A stretch of 64,000 bases of DNA, taken from contig CP101033.1 of NCBI GenBank assembly GCA_041319085.1, forward strand, positions 3,250,501 to 3,314,500, written 5' to 3'. Position numbers and translations under genes: made by a program. The notes under the pieces are model-generated. The model was not told where the DNA came from, searched no databases, and worked only from the letters and a program-made list of their open reading frames with translations. Positions 25,664-35,032 of the stretch are shown piece after piece (position 1 is the stretch's first letter; each line of letters opens with the position of its first letter). The DNA comes from Aeromonas veronii. Its GTDB lineage: Bacteria; Pseudomonadota; Gammaproteobacteria; Enterobacterales; Aeromonadaceae.

Positions 25664-26650
25664 ATGCTGACCGAGAGCCACTTCCACGCCCCCTGGTGGG
25701 CCCGTAATCCTCATCTGCAGACCATATTGCCCAAGTGGCTGCGCCGCACGCCTGCCCGTTTTGTCGCGGAGCGGTTTGAACTGCAGGATGGGGACTTTGT
25801 CGACCTCGCCTGGAGCGGGGAGGTCAGCCTTGACGAGCGGCCATTGGTGGTGGTGTTTCACGGGTTGGAGGGGAGCATTCACTCCCACTATGCCAAGGGA
25901 TTGTTCGGCCATCTGCAGCAAGAGGGCAACGAGGCGGTGCTGATGCACTTTCGCGGTTGCAGTGGCGAGCCCAATCGCCAGCTGCAGGCCTATCACTCCG
26001 GCGCCATCGGTGATGCGCAGGAGCTGATTGCCGAGCTGAGCCAGCGCTTTCCGGGCAAACCGCTGATCGCCATCGGCTTCTCACTTGGCGGCAATATGCT
26101 GGTCAATCTGCTGGCGCGGGCCTGCCCCGCAGCACTGCAGGCGGCAGTGGTGGTCTCGGCCCCGCTGCAACTGGCGAGCTGCGCCGAGCGAGTCAATCAG
26201 GGCTTCTCGAAGGTCTATCAGAACTATCTGCTACGCACCATGCGCCACAACCTGCTCAGCAAGATACGCCAGCAGCAGCAAGCAAGTGAACGCTGGCAAC
26301 CCCGACAAGTGGAGCAAATTGCTACCCTGCGTGATTTTGACGAGCAAGTCACCGCCCCCCTGCACGGCTTTCACAGCGCCAGCCACTACTACCAGAGCTG
26401 CTCCGGTCTGCCGCTGCTGCGCCAAATCCCGATCCCGACCCTGGTCATCCACGCCGCCGACGATCCCTTTATGTCACACGCGGTCATTCCCCGACCGGAA
26501 CAACTCTCGCCCACGGTGTGCTATGAGTTGAGCCAGCGTGGCGGCCATGTCGGCTTTCTGCACGGCACGCCCTGGCGGCCACGGTTCTGGCTGGATGAGC
26601 GGATCAGCCGCTGGATTGCCGAACAGCATCACTCTGCGACGCAGAACTGA
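25664..26650 (+). CDS. yheT: YheT family alpha/beta hydrolase
   Basis: 328 residues from the ATG at 25664. It opens HAPWWARNPHLQTILP, the signature of the AB-hydrolase-4 family (YheT). The nucleophile elbow is GFSLGGN (about 140), the acid is in AADDPF (about 267), and the His is in RGGHVGF (near 297). Probably a cytosolic esterase; substrate unknown. In E. coli yheT-yheU-prkB are contiguous; here a convergent diguanylate cyclase gene is inserted after yheT, overlapping its last 22 bases. Confidence 0.88.
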   Translation: MLTESHFHAPWWARNPHLQTILPKWLRRTPARFVAERFELQDGDFVDLAWSGEVSLDERPLVVVFHGLEGSIHSHYAKGLFGHLQQEGNEAVLMHFRGCSGEPNRQLQAYHSGAIGDAQELIAELSQRFPGKPLIAIGFSLGGNMLVNLLARACPAALQAAVVVSAPLQLASCAERVNQGFSKVYQNYLLRTMRHNLLSKIRQQQQASERWQPRQVEQIATLRDFDEQVTAPLHGFHSASHYYQSCSGLPLLRQIPIPTLVIHAADDPFMSHAVIPRPEQLSPTVCYELSQRGGHVGFLHGTPWRPRFWLDERISRWIAEQHHSATQN

Positions 26651-27780
26651 TTGCGCCCCAACGCCTTGGCCCGATAGAGCGCCTGATCGGCCCGCTCCAG
26701 CAACGGGTCCGCCCCTTCGCCAGACACTCTGCTGGCAATTCCCTGACTCACCGTCACCCAGGCGGCGACATCGGATGCCAGATGTTCCAGCTGCAGGCTG
26801 GCCAAGCTATCTTGCAGCCGCTGCGCCACGCTGGCCGCCGCCTGACGGTCGGTATTGGGCAGCAGCAGCACAAACTCCTCCCCGCCATAACGGGCCACCA
26901 GATCAGATGGCGTGCGTACCGCACGATTGAGCGCTTGTGCCACCTCCTTGAGGCAAATATCCCCCACCTGATGGCCGTAGTGATCGTTGAAGCGCTTGAA
27001 ATGATCCACATCGATCAGGATGAGCGAGAGCGGGGCGCCGCTTTCCAGGCTATGGGCCAGTGCACGCTCCAACTCGATATTGAAATGCCGTCGGTTGGCG
27101 ACGCCGGTCAGGGGATCTTGCCTGGCGAGCAGATCAAGTTGCCGCAGCAGCATCAGATTTTCATGCTCCCGCACGCTCGCCAGCTCAAACCTGCGGTGCA
27201 ACATCCGCCGCCCCACTTCCAGTGCGATAACGCCAAACAGCACACCCAGCAGGTAGATCTGGGGAAAATTGACGCGTAAAAAGAGCTCGAACCCCACGCC
27301 TATCGTCATCGGGCCAACGAGATAGCCGTAAAACACCTTGCGATCGGGATACAAAGCGATGAGCGCGGCCAGCAGGTTGAGCTGCATGATCCCGTTGGCA
27401 TAACTGAGCCCACCCCGCAGCTCCACCTGACTAATGGTGTAGATATGCAGAGTCCAGAGCCCGCCCCAGAGCACCATCACCAGCGCGGCGATCCGTAACC
27501 AGAGGCGATCTTGAAGAGGGTCACAAAACAGGTTGACAGCAGGTAACAGCAACAGCGCCATCATGACCAGGGCAAGTTCACTCTGAAAACGCCATGGCAA
27601 GTGGTCATCACTGGCGAGCCCGACCTGATGGTAAACTTCGTAACGTATCGCAAAAAAAAACACCATCAGCCAGTTCAACAACCAGAACCACACCATGCCA
27701 CGGGCAATCGCCTGTCGACGTGCGCGGTCCAGATGCTCAGTCAGGGTTAACGGCGCGCGGCGCTGCGCTTCAGACAACAT
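26629..27780 (-). CDS. Membrane-bound diguanylate cyclase
   Basis: 383 residues. The N-terminal half has about six membrane helices (for example MVWFWLLNWLMVFFFAIRY and LALVMMALLLLPAVNLF). The C-terminal GGDEF domain has an intact active site, RYGGEEF, with the upstream substrate loop DVDHFKRFNDHYGHQVGD. The inhibitory I-site position before it reads RTPSD, so the standard RxxD product-binding motif is absent or shifted. It makes c-di-GMP from two GTP. The 3' end overlaps yheT convergently by 22 bases. Confidence 0.9.
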   Translation of the reverse strand: MLSEAQRRAPLTLTEHLDRARRQAIARGMVWFWLLNWLMVFFFAIRYEVYHQVGLASDDHLPWRFQSELALVMMALLLLPAVNLFCDPLQDRLWLRIAALVMVLWGGLWTLHIYTISQVELRGGLSYANGIMQLNLLAALIALYPDRKVFYGYLVGPMTIGVGFELFLRVNFPQIYLLGVLFGVIALEVGRRMLHRRFELASVREHENLMLLRQLDLLARQDPLTGVANRRHFNIELERALAHSLESGAPLSLILIDVDHFKRFNDHYGHQVGDICLKEVAQALNRAVRTPSDLVARYGGEEFVLLLPNTDRQAAASVAQRLQDSLASLQLEHLASDVAAWVTVSQGIASRVSGEGADPLLERADQALYRAKALGRNQFCVAE

Positions 27781-27879
27781 CTCTCAGACTCCGGTGAAAG
27801 GGTAAAAAGTGATTGCATTCACAGGATTCAGCACAACAATAAGCTGGATAATTATCTCTATTCGCATTGAGACCCCTGC

Positions 27880-28104
27880 ATGATCATTCCCTGGCAAGAA
27901 CTGAACGGCGACACCCTGACCCACCTGATCGAACACTTTGTGTTGCAGGAAGGAACCGAGTATGGCGAGCAGGATGTGCCGCTTGACGTCAAAGTCGACG
28001 CAGTGAGAACACAATTACAACAAGGCAAGGCAGTCATCGTCTATAGCGAGCTGCACGAATCGGTGAATATCGTGATGAAAGACCGCTTCATCGAGCAGTC
28101 TTGA
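27880..28104 (+). CDS. yheU: YheU family protein (UPF0270)
   Basis: 74 residues, [20 protein letters not shown] at the N-terminus, closely following the YheU/UPF0270 family. Small, acidic and soluble; function unknown. It precedes prkB as in E. coli. Confidence 0.92.
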   Translation: MIIPWQELNGDTLTHLIEHFVLQEGTEYGEQDVPLDVKVDAVRTQLQQGKAVIVYSELHESVNIVMKDRFIEQS

Positions 28105-28156
28105 CCAAACCGAAATCCTGACCTTATAACGGAATTCCCAAGGAAGAGAGAATCCC

Positions 28157-29026
28157 ATGTCGGCCAAGCACCCCATTATTGCCGTCACCGGTTCATCCGG
28201 TGCCGGCACATCTACCTCCACCAACGCCTTTCGCTCCATGTTCCATCAACTGGGATATACCGCGGCGGTGGTGGAAGGTGACAGTTTTCACCGCTACACC
28301 CGACCGGAAATGGATGTAGCCATCCGCAAGGCGCGCGAACAGGGGCGCCATATCAGCTATTTTGGCCCGGAGGCCAATGACTTCGGCCTGCTGGAGAGCT
28401 TTTTCCAAGGCTATGGGCAGGATGGCAATGGCCAGTATCGCCGCTACCTGCACAGCTTTGACGAGGCGGTGCCCTTCAACCAGATGCCCGGCACCTTCAC
28501 CCCCTGGCAGCATCTGCCCAGCAATACCGATCTGCTGTTTTATGAAGGGCTGCACGGCGGCGTAGTCACCGAGGATCACAATGTGGCGCGCCACGTGGAC
28601 TTTCTGATCGGCGTGGTGCCCATCGTCAACCTGGAGTGGATCCAGAAGCTGATCCGCGATACCTCGGAGCGAGGACATTCGCGCGAGGCGGTGACCGACT
28701 CCATCGTTCGCTCCATGGATGACTACATCAACTTCATCACCCCGCAGTTCTCGCGCACCCATATCAACTTTCAGCGCGTACCGACGGTGGATACCTCCAA
28801 CCCCTTCAGTGCCAAGGTGATCCCGAGTCTGGACGAGAGTATGCTGGTGATCAGGTTTCGCGGTATCAAGCAGGTGGATTTTCCCTACCTGCTGTCGATG
28901 ATCGATGGCTCATTCATGTCGCGGATGAACACCATAGTGGTGCCGGGCGGCAAGATGGGTTTTGCGATGGAGCTGATCCTGCGCCCGCTCATCCAGCAAT
29001 TGCTCGAAACCGGCAAAATAACCTGA
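28157..29026 (+). CDS. prkB: Phosphoribulokinase-like protein PrkB
   Basis: 289 residues. A P-loop GSSGAGTST lies at about 12-20, with a downstream VEGDSFHRYTRPEMD region and LFYEGLHGG (metal/ATP-binding Glu), as in proteobacterial PRK. It phosphorylates ribulose-5-phosphate in Calvin-cycle organisms, but here no RuBisCO is present, so the physiological role is unclear, as for E. coli PrkB. The yheU-prkB order near crp is conserved. Confidence 0.92.
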   Translation: MSAKHPIIAVTGSSGAGTSTSTNAFRSMFHQLGYTAAVVEGDSFHRYTRPEMDVAIRKAREQGRHISYFGPEANDFGLLESFFQGYGQDGNGQYRRYLHSFDEAVPFNQMPGTFTPWQHLPSNTDLLFYEGLHGGVVTEDHNVARHVDFLIGVVPIVNLEWIQKLIRDTSERGHSREAVTDSIVRSMDDYINFITPQFSRTHINFQRVPTVDTSNPFSAKVIPSLDESMLVIRFRGIKQVDFPYLLSMIDGSFMSRMNTIVVPGGKMGFAMELILRPLIQQLLETGKIT

Positions 29027-29042
29027 TTCAAAGGAGTTCACC

Positions 29043-29576
29043 ATGCGGCTTGCTTATCTCTCTGTGGCGCTGCTCGCCCTGCTGGGCGGTTGCAGCAGCG
29101 GGCCGGCGGCCCCCACGCTGGAGTCCGGCACCATGCTGGTACGCCCGCTTGGCACTTGGACCTATGGCGCGGCCCCGCGCTACGCCTTGGCCGAGCAGTA
29201 TCAATTCGCCGGTGAGTTGGCGGAAGGGTGGCTGGAGCCGATGCAGCAGGCGGTGAGCCAGGAGCTCAATGGTAAGGGGTGGCAGAGTGCGCCGCTCGAC
29301 GAGGCGGATCTGTGGGTCGCCATCGGCGTTGCGGGCAGCAAGGATATGAGCGACGGCGAGATTTTCGCACGCCTTGGCATGACGCCCGGGGTATACGCCT
29401 CGGCCAACCAGCGCAAAGGCTCGCTGGCCATCGTGCTGCTCGATCGCAAAACCCAGAAAGCGGTCTGGAGCAGCATCATCCAGCTGACCAGCGATGTGAG
29501 CATTGCAGACAGCCAGCGTCAGGCGCTTAGCCAGCAGCTCGCGGCCGAGCTGCTTCATCGCGTCCCGACCAACTAA
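29043..29576 (+). CDS. Lipoprotein, DUF4136-like
   Basis: 177 residues. The lipobox LLGGC gives Cys17. A DUF4136-like body follows: a TWTYGAAPRYALAEQYQF opening, ELNGKGWQSAPLDEADLWVA in the middle and a final strand region with GSLAIVLLDRKTQKAVW. The function is unknown; such proteins are envelope lipoproteins. It starts 16 bases after prkB with AAGGAG ahead, so it is in that operon. A terminator follows. Confidence 0.72.
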   Translation: MRLAYLSVALLALLGGCSSGPAAPTLESGTMLVRPLGTWTYGAAPRYALAEQYQFAGELAEGWLEPMQQAVSQELNGKGWQSAPLDEADLWVAIGVAGSKDMSDGEIFARLGMTPGVYASANQRKGSLAIVLLDRKTQKAVWSSIIQLTSDVSIADSQRQALSQQLAAELLHRVPTN

Positions 29577-29604
29577 CGCTTGTTTAGTGATAATGGATAG
29601 ATAG

Positions 29605-29637
29605 AAAAACGGCTTGCCTCCCGGCAAGCCGTTTTTT
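29605..29637 (+). terminator. Terminator of the prkB-lipoprotein operon
   Basis: AAAAACGGCTTGCC pairs with GGCAAGCCGTTTTT around a short loop, then more T. Confidence 0.9.
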
Positions 29638-29717
29638 GTAGCCTCAACCTCTTGATCCAATCCAGCCTTGGCCAGACTCGGACACAAAGCCGCACACCTT
29701 CAGATATCTGTGGTCAC

Positions 29718-30014
29718 TTATTTAAGCGTACAGGTCAACAGCGTCACCCCTTTCTGGGTGAGGAGCGCTTGTTTGTCCTGATTCCAGAAGGTGGTAACGC
29801 TGTCAGAATATTTGGCACCGGACTCTGACTCCACACGCGCCAGCTTGTAGTAAACCCCGGCATAGGGGAACTGCACCATGTCAGCCTGGGCATCATAGGT
29901 AACGGCCAGCATCTCTTCGCCACACTGATATTGACTGTATTGATACTGGGTGGGTTGCGGGCTGCTGCACGCCGCCAGACCCAACAGGGGAAGCAGAGCG
30001 ATCAATTTTTTCAT
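29718..30014 (-). CDS. MliC/PliC-type lysozyme inhibitor lipoprotein
   Basis: 98 residues. Lipobox LAAC gives Cys16. The body matches the MliC fold: QYQCGEEMLAVTYD, then FPYAGVYYKLARVESESGAKY and YSDSVTTFWNQDKQALL, and a C-terminal Cys that can pair with the first mature Cys (QYQC). These proteins bind and block host c-type lysozyme at the outer membrane. Confidence 0.8.
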   Translation of the reverse strand: MKKLIALLPLLGLAACSSPQPTQYQYSQYQCGEEMLAVTYDAQADMVQFPYAGVYYKLARVESESGAKYSDSVTTFWNQDKQALLTQKGVTLLTCTLK

Positions 30015-30111
30015 TGCACTTTCCTTATTTAATGGCCTTCTATCATGGCCTCATGCAGGGGCATTGCGTGATGGCTTTATGCCAGGCTACCAACGAAACA
30101 ATCGTCAGTTA

Positions 30112-30516
30112 TCAAGCTTCAACAATTTGATAACTATGGGTAATTTGTACCGCTTTTTCCAACATCAGGGAAACAGAACAGTATTTTTCCATCGACAGAT
30201 CCACCGCTCTGGCTACCTGCTTCTCTGCCAATCCCTTGCCTGTCACCACGAAGTGCAGATTAATCGTCTCGAAAACCCGCGGCACGCTATCGACTCGTTC
30301 GCCACTGACATCGACATGGCATGCGGTCACCGACTGGCGCGCTTTTTCGAGGATAGATACCACATCAATAGAGCTGCAACCACCGACCGCCAGCAGGATC
30401 ATCTCCATCGGACTGGCCCCCTCACCGGGGTTGGCACCATCCAGGATCACCTGGTGACCAGACTCACTCTCCCCGACAAACTTCATCCCCTCGACCCAGC
30501 TGACCTTGGCTTTCAT
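30112..30516 (-). CDS. yhfA: OsmC family protein YhfA
   Basis: 134 residues from MKAKVSWVEGMKFVG (ATG at 30516, GGAG upstream). The OsmC/Ohr fold has a conserved Cys in LLAVGGCSSIDVV and a second in MEKYCSVSLML, the pair that reduces organic peroxides in this family. YhfA is the branch next to crp in enterics, as here (crp divergent). The substrate is not established. Confidence 0.9.
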   Translation of the reverse strand: MKAKVSWVEGMKFVGESESGHQVILDGANPGEGASPMEMILLAVGGCSSIDVVSILEKARQSVTACHVDVSGERVDSVPRVFETINLHFVVTGKGLAEKQVARAVDLSMEKYCSVSLMLEKAVQITHSYQIVEA

Positions 30517-30540
30517 CTCGCACACTCTCCGGTTAATCAT

Positions 30541-30820
30541 GATGATGGATCCCTAGCATAACGCAGCAGTATATCTCTGCCGAACAGGCGAAGTTGGAAT
30601 ATAACTAGATCAAAATCAACATATCCCCCTCCCATCTTCCCTAGAATGGCTAACGTAGCGCAGCAGGCATTACTCAAAGGGCTCTTTCAAAAACCCGCAA
30701 AGCCTTGTCAGCACAGGCAAAGGCTCTTATCCTACTGCGACTAATGAAAGGAATGGCAAGCAAGATTGGCGGCTTGCCCGGACGCACAAGTCCATAAAAA
30801 GACACTACAGAGGAATTCTC
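30541..30820. promoter_or_regulatory. yhfA-crp intergenic region
   Basis: No gene. This divergent region must hold the yhfA promoter (minus) and the crp promoter (plus). The stretch at about 30590-30640 is AT-rich. I could not pick out a convincing CRP half-site pair or -35/-10 boxes by eye. Confidence 0.5.
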
Positions 30821-31459
30821 ATGGTTATTGGCAAACCGCAAAGCGATCCCACCCTGGAGTGGTTCTTGTCGCACTGCCACATTCATAAGTATCCCGCCAA
30901 GAGCACCCTTATCCATGCGGGTGAAAAAGCGGAGACTCTCTACTACATCGTCAAGGGCACTGTGGCCGTCTTGATCAAGGACGATGAGGGTAAAGAGATG
31001 ATCCTCTCCTATCTGAACCAGGGCGACTTTCTGGGCGAAATGGGGATGTTCGAAGAGAACGAGAATCCGGAACGCTCCGCCTGGGTTCGCGCCAAAGGTT
31101 CCTGCGAAGTCGCAGAGATCTCTTACAAGAAGTTCCGCCAGCTGATCCAGGTCAACCCGGACATTCTGATGCGTCTCTCTGGCCAGATGGCCAAGCGCCT
31201 GCAGCACACCAGCCAGAAAGTGGGTAACCTCGCCTTCCTGGATGTGACCGGCCGGATCGCCCAGACCCTGCTCAACCTGGCCAAACAGCCGGATGCCATG
31301 ACCCACCCGGATGGCATGCAGATCAAGATCACCCGTCAGGAGATCGGCCAGATCGTCGGCTGCTCCCGTGAAACCGTGGGCCGCATCCTCAAGATGCTGG
31401 AAGAGCAGGAGCTCATTTCTGCTCACGGCAAGACCATTGTGGTATTTGGCACTCGCTGA
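30821..31459 (+). CDS. crp: cAMP receptor protein (CRP)
   Basis: 212 residues, almost identical in layout to E. coli CRP (210): cAMP-binding barrel with [12 protein letters not shown] and [17 protein letters not shown], central helix, and C-terminal HTH whose recognition helix reads [15 protein letters not shown], unchanged in its DNA-contacting Arg-Glu-x-x-x-Arg. GAGG lies eight bases ahead of the ATG. It is a global carbon-source regulator. A terminator follows directly. Confidence 0.97.
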   Translation: MVIGKPQSDPTLEWFLSHCHIHKYPAKSTLIHAGEKAETLYYIVKGTVAVLIKDDEGKEMILSYLNQGDFLGEMGMFEENENPERSAWVRAKGSCEVAEISYKKFRQLIQVNPDILMRLSGQMAKRLQHTSQKVGNLAFLDVTGRIAQTLLNLAKQPDAMTHPDGMQIKITRQEIGQIVGCSRETVGRILKMLEEQELISAHGKTIVVFGTR

Positions 31460-31498
31460 TGACCCGTCCGCAGGCCTGACTGAGGCCGTGGGATAAAC

Positions 31499-31522
31499 AA
31501 GGCTGCTACGGCAGCCTTTTTT
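31499..31522 (+). terminator. Terminator of crp
   Basis: AGGCTGC and GCAGCCT pair around a short loop, then TTTTTT. Confidence 0.85.
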
Positions 31523-31584
31523 GATCCTCTCCCCTATAATCCCGAACGCCCTTCACTGTTCCGGCATTCGCCAAGAGAGTTTCT

Positions 31585-32385
31585 ATGCACCTTCAATGTC
31601 CCCGTTGCCGCTGCCCGCTCCATCTTCATGAAGCCTCCCAGGGGCGCTATTGCGACAATAAGCATCACTTCGATCCGGCGCCGGAAGGTTATCTGGATCT
31701 TATTCCCGGCAAGAAGAACCCCAAAGACAGCGACAGTCGTGCCCTGATGCGCGCCAAGCACCATTTTCTGGAAGCCGGACACCAACTGCCGCTGGTCGAG
31801 GCCATGGCCTCCCTGCTCTCTCCCCTTGCCCCGCAAGAGCTGATCCATCTGGGATGTGGTGAAGGCTACTACTGCCGCGCGCTGGCAGAGCGCCTGCCCG
31901 GCTGGCAGTTTGCTGGCATCGACATCGCCAAGAACACCATTTTTGCCGCCAAAAAAGCGCAACCGGACGGCCAATTTGTCATTGCCGATCCCGCCCGTGC
32001 GCCGCTGCAACCGGGCTCGGCTCAAGTGCTACTGGTCAACGATCTCAAGATCAAGACCGAACAGCTAGTCAGCTGGCTGGCCCCCGGTGGCTATCTGCTC
32101 TATCTGCAGCCAGGCCCCCGCCATCAGTGGCAACTGCGGGTCAGTATCAACCCGGTGAGCATGGAGCACCCCCTCAGCTGGCCAACCCTCGGCGGCCTCA
32201 ATCCAGTGGCCCAACAGCGCTGCCAGTTCAGCCTCACCATGGATCAGGCCCTGCGCAGCTTCATTCTGGAAACCAGCCGCCTCGGCTGGCGGGCAACCGG
32301 TGAGCAGCGTCACGCTTTCGCTCAACAGGGCCCGGATGAACTGGCACAGGATCTGCTGCTGACCCTGTGGCAAAAACCGCTCTGA
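31585..32385 (+). CDS. rlmA: 23S rRNA (guanine-745 N1) methyltransferase RlmA
   Basis: 266 residues. An N-terminal zinc finger (LQCPRCRCPL with Cys4/Cys7, then YCDNKHHFDPAPEGYLDL) is followed by a class I SAM domain with motif I LIHLGCGEGYY and an acidic residue in FAGIDIAKN. RlmA methylates G745 in helix 35 of 23S rRNA. The LNLIPGKK-like linker is also present here as LDLIPGKKN. Confidence 0.92.
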   Translation: MHLQCPRCRCPLHLHEASQGRYCDNKHHFDPAPEGYLDLIPGKKNPKDSDSRALMRAKHHFLEAGHQLPLVEAMASLLSPLAPQELIHLGCGEGYYCRALAERLPGWQFAGIDIAKNTIFAAKKAQPDGQFVIADPARAPLQPGSAQVLLVNDLKIKTEQLVSWLAPGGYLLYLQPGPRHQWQLRVSINPVSMEHPLSWPTLGGLNPVAQQRCQFSLTMDQALRSFILETSRLGWRATGEQRHAFAQQGPDELAQDLLLTLWQKPL

Positions 32386-32397
32386 TAGCGTTCAAAA

Positions 32398-32424
32398 CGG
32401 CAGTGTTTTTTGCAAACACTGCCG
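32398..32424. other. Perfect 11-bp hairpin after rlmA
   Basis: CGGCAGTGTTT pairs with AAACACTGCCG across TTTGC. No T run follows on the plus strand; on the minus strand TTTTG does. It may be a weak terminator of rlmA or protect an RNA end. Confidence 0.45.
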
Positions 32425-32646
32425 CGTTCATGTTTACCAACAAAATCTAATCAATTGATTTTTAACAACAAAAGTACAGTTCGCTCGCCCGCCCAATAAT
32501 GACAAGAAATGCATCAAAAAGTAACTCTCCTCTGATTCAGCTCCAGTCAAGGTTGACCGCTCTACCTTGTTCCCATCGGTTCAATCCCGATCCAACGAAC
32601 AAAGACCGAAACAGGTCCACGTGTTTACATCAGAGGAATAACGCAT

Positions 32647-33714
32647 ATGAAGAAGTCTGCACTGACTATTGCTATCTCCAGCCTGCTGCTGGCGAGTGGC
32701 GCTCATGCTGCTACCGTTTACAACCAGAATGATACCAAACTGGACATCGGCGGCCGTGCACAAGGTGCTTACTACGGCACTGACGACAAGGGTTCCGAAG
32801 GTGACCAGAGCTACTTCCGTGTAAACATGCGCGGCGAGACCAAGATTGCTCCCGAGATGAAGGCATTCGGTTTTGCCGAGTACAACCTGCCGACCTCCGG
32901 TTCTGACAACGACGAGTTGCGTTATGCCTATGCCGGCATCAAGCACGACCGTTTCGGCGCATTCAGCTATGGTCGTCAGGATGGCCTGTTTGCCATCGTG
33001 AACGACTACACCGACGTTCTGCCCGAGTGGGGCGGTGACGGCCTGGGCAAAGGCACCGAAGTATTCGGTACCGGCCGCACCAATGGTGTTGCCAAGTACA
33101 TGTTCAACCAGAATGGTCTGACCCTGGGTGCCCAGTTCACTGGTAACAACACCGCCCAGAATGAGGACCGTTCCCTGACCTCTTGGAAGAAAGGTTCCAA
33201 AGAAGGTTTTGCCGTAGCGGCATCCTATGATTTCGCTATGGGCTTGGGTCTGTCTGCAGCTTATAACCAGGCTGGCAAAACTGCAGACCAGGTTAAATTC
33301 GCCTCTTTCGGCGCTGACAGCGATGCCAAATTGATGGGCTTCGGTGCCAAATATGCGGTCGGTGATCTCTACTTGGCTGCTACCTATGCTCACGGTGAAG
33401 ATCACATCTTCGTCAAGAATGGCTATGCCGAGAAGAGCGATGGTTATGAAGTTGTTGCCCAGTACACCCTCGGCAAGTTCAAGCCTTCTCTGGCTTACCT
33501 GCGCACTGACGTGAAGAATGACACCAATGTCAGCTTCGATGACACCCTGACCGAATATGTATCCATCGGTGCCTGGTACAACTTCACCAACAACTTCAAC
33601 GCCTACGTTGATTACAAGCTGAACCTGCTGGATGACGGCGCTGTTTCCGGTACCAGCAAGCTGGGCCAGAACACTGACGACGTAGTTGGTGTGGCTCTGC
33701 AGTACAACTTCTAA
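32647..33714 (+). CDS. Outer-membrane general porin (OmpC/Omp38 type)
   Basis: 355 residues. The signal peptide ends at HAATV (MKKSALTIAISSLLLASGAH). The mature barrel has 16-strand porin features: GRAQGAYYG near 35, the L3-region stretch around FAIVNDYTDVLPEWGGDG, and a C-terminal VGVALQYNF with terminal Phe. It is a trimeric diffusion channel for small hydrophilic solutes. Codon use is strongly biased to preferred codons, as expected for an abundant protein. The upstream 261 bases hold the promoter and the 32398-32424 hairpin. Confidence 0.93.
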   Translation: MKKSALTIAISSLLLASGAHAATVYNQNDTKLDIGGRAQGAYYGTDDKGSEGDQSYFRVNMRGETKIAPEMKAFGFAEYNLPTSGSDNDELRYAYAGIKHDRFGAFSYGRQDGLFAIVNDYTDVLPEWGGDGLGKGTEVFGTGRTNGVAKYMFNQNGLTLGAQFTGNNTAQNEDRSLTSWKKGSKEGFAVAASYDFAMGLGLSAAYNQAGKTADQVKFASFGADSDAKLMGFGAKYAVGDLYLAATYAHGEDHIFVKNGYAEKSDGYEVVAQYTLGKFKPSLAYLRTDVKNDTNVSFDDTLTEYVSIGAWYNFTNNFNAYVDYKLNLLDDGAVSGTSKLGQNTDDVVGVALQYNF

Positions 33715-33769
33715 GCAATTGGAAGTCAGTTATACCCTGTAATACCAATGTCTACTGTTTGAATTACTT

Positions 33770-33796
33770 CCGGCCGCTCTGCGGCCGGTTTTTTAT
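33770..33796 (+). terminator. Terminator of the porin gene
   Basis: CCGGCCGC, TCT loop, GCGGCCGG, then TTTTTT. Confidence 0.9.
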
Positions 33797-33887
33797 TGCG
33801 CCTTTTCAGCGCCTTGCATATAACTATCGAGCGGATTGATGGCAATATCCGCGCCGTTGGCAGGGAGTGACAAGGAGATATTCACGG

Positions 33888-34523
33888 ATGAGACAAGCGC
33901 GCGGGAACAGAGGCTGGCAACGCGGGTGGCTGCTGTTGCCACTGCTGTTGATATCGCTCATTTGGAGCAGCACGGCAGATGCCAGCGGGGATCCGAGCCT
34001 CTATCGTCAGCTGGGTCTGGCCGGCAAGCTGGATAAACAGACCTTCCGTCAGGCACTCAACAGTTATCAAACCGTGCGCCACAAGCGCAAAGCCATTCTG
34101 ACCATCATCGATTACAGCAAGCCATCCACCCAGCGCAGGCTGTTTGTCATCGACATGAAACGCCACAAGCTGCTCTATCACACCTGGGTCAGTCATGGCC
34201 GCAACTCCGGCGAACTGGCCGCAGAGCGCTTTTCCAACCAGCTCAACTCCCGTCAAAGCTCCCTCGGCGTCTATCGCACCGCAGAAACCTATCTGGGCAA
34301 GCATGGCTACTCCCTGCGGCTGGACGGGCTCAGCCCCGGCAAGAACAGCAATGCCCGCAAGCGTGCCATCGTGGTACATGGCGCCGCCTATGCCAGCCCG
34401 ACCCATCTGCGCAAATATGACAAGCTGGGCCGCAGCTGGGGTTGCCCCGCCCTGCCCAAGGAGCAGGCCAGAGCCATCATAGATACCATCAAGGGAGGGA
34501 GTGTCATCTACGCCCACGGCTAG
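33888..34523 (+). CDS. Murein L,D-transpeptidase-like (YkuD_2 family) protein
   Basis: 211 residues from the ATG at 33888 (AAGGAG upstream); a GTG at 33867 is less likely. The signal peptide/anchor (GWLLLPLLLISLIWSSTADA) is followed by a catalytic-domain family recognised by VVHGAAYAS (His) and SWGCPALP (Cys), the HxxG..SxGC pattern of YkuD-type enzymes. Probably periplasmic, with L,D-transpeptidase or carboxypeptidase activity on murein; the exact reaction is not known. Confidence 0.82.
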   Translation: MRQARGNRGWQRGWLLLPLLLISLIWSSTADASGDPSLYRQLGLAGKLDKQTFRQALNSYQTVRHKRKAILTIIDYSKPSTQRRLFVIDMKRHKLLYHTWVSHGRNSGELAAERFSNQLNSRQSSLGVYRTAETYLGKHGYSLRLDGLSPGKNSNARKRAIVVHGAAYASPTHLRKYDKLGRSWGCPALPKEQARAIIDTIKGGSVIYAHG

Positions 34524-34544
34524 CGGGCGCAACACCAGAAAATG

Positions 34545-34573
34545 CAAGGCCAGCACTCGCTGGCCTTGTTTGT
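34545..34573. terminator. Convergent terminator before the usp gene
   Basis: CAAGGCCAGC pairs with GCTGGCCTTG around ACTC, then TTTGTT on plus. Confidence 0.7.
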
Positions 34574-34600
34574 TACGCTTTTCACACTAAACATGGTGCG

Positions 34601-35032
34601 TTATTGGCGCACCACCAGTACCGGACAGGGTGCATGACGCACCACAGACTCGGCGACACTGCCTACCAGCAGATGGCTGATACCGGAACGACCGTGGCTG
34701 CCCATCACGATCAACTCAACCTCATCCTCCTTGGCCTGAATGATGATCTCATCGGCGGCACGGCCAAAGCGAATATCAAAGGTGGCCGGGATCGCCAGGG
34801 TAGCAATCAGCTCTTTGAGCTGGGTTCTGGCCTGACGCTCCATCTCGTGGCTGATCTCGATGGCCGTCATATGCAGGATCTTGTAACTGTCAAAACCGTG
34901 CAGCTGATCAACCACGTGGATCAGCTTGAGCTGGGCCTGATGGCTCTGCGCCATAAATACGGCATAGTCGAGTACCGCGCGGGACATTTGGGAAAAATCG
35001 ACCGGACAGAGCAGCGTTTTGATCGATGGCAT
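34601..35032 (-). CDS. Universal stress protein (UspA-like)
   Basis: 143 residues from MPSIKTLLCPVDFS at 35032; the longer frame has no support. The ATP-binding motif G-2x-G-9x-G(S/T) is visible as GSHGRSGISHLLVGSVAE. This group of Usp proteins binds ATP and is induced by growth arrest; no partner is suggested by the neighbours. Confidence 0.9.
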   Translation of the reverse strand: MPSIKTLLCPVDFSQMSRAVLDYAVFMAQSHQAQLKLIHVVDQLHGFDSYKILHMTAIEISHEMERQARTQLKELIATLAIPATFDIRFGRAADEIIIQAKEDEVELIVMGSHGRSGISHLLVGSVAESVVRHAPCPVLVVRQ

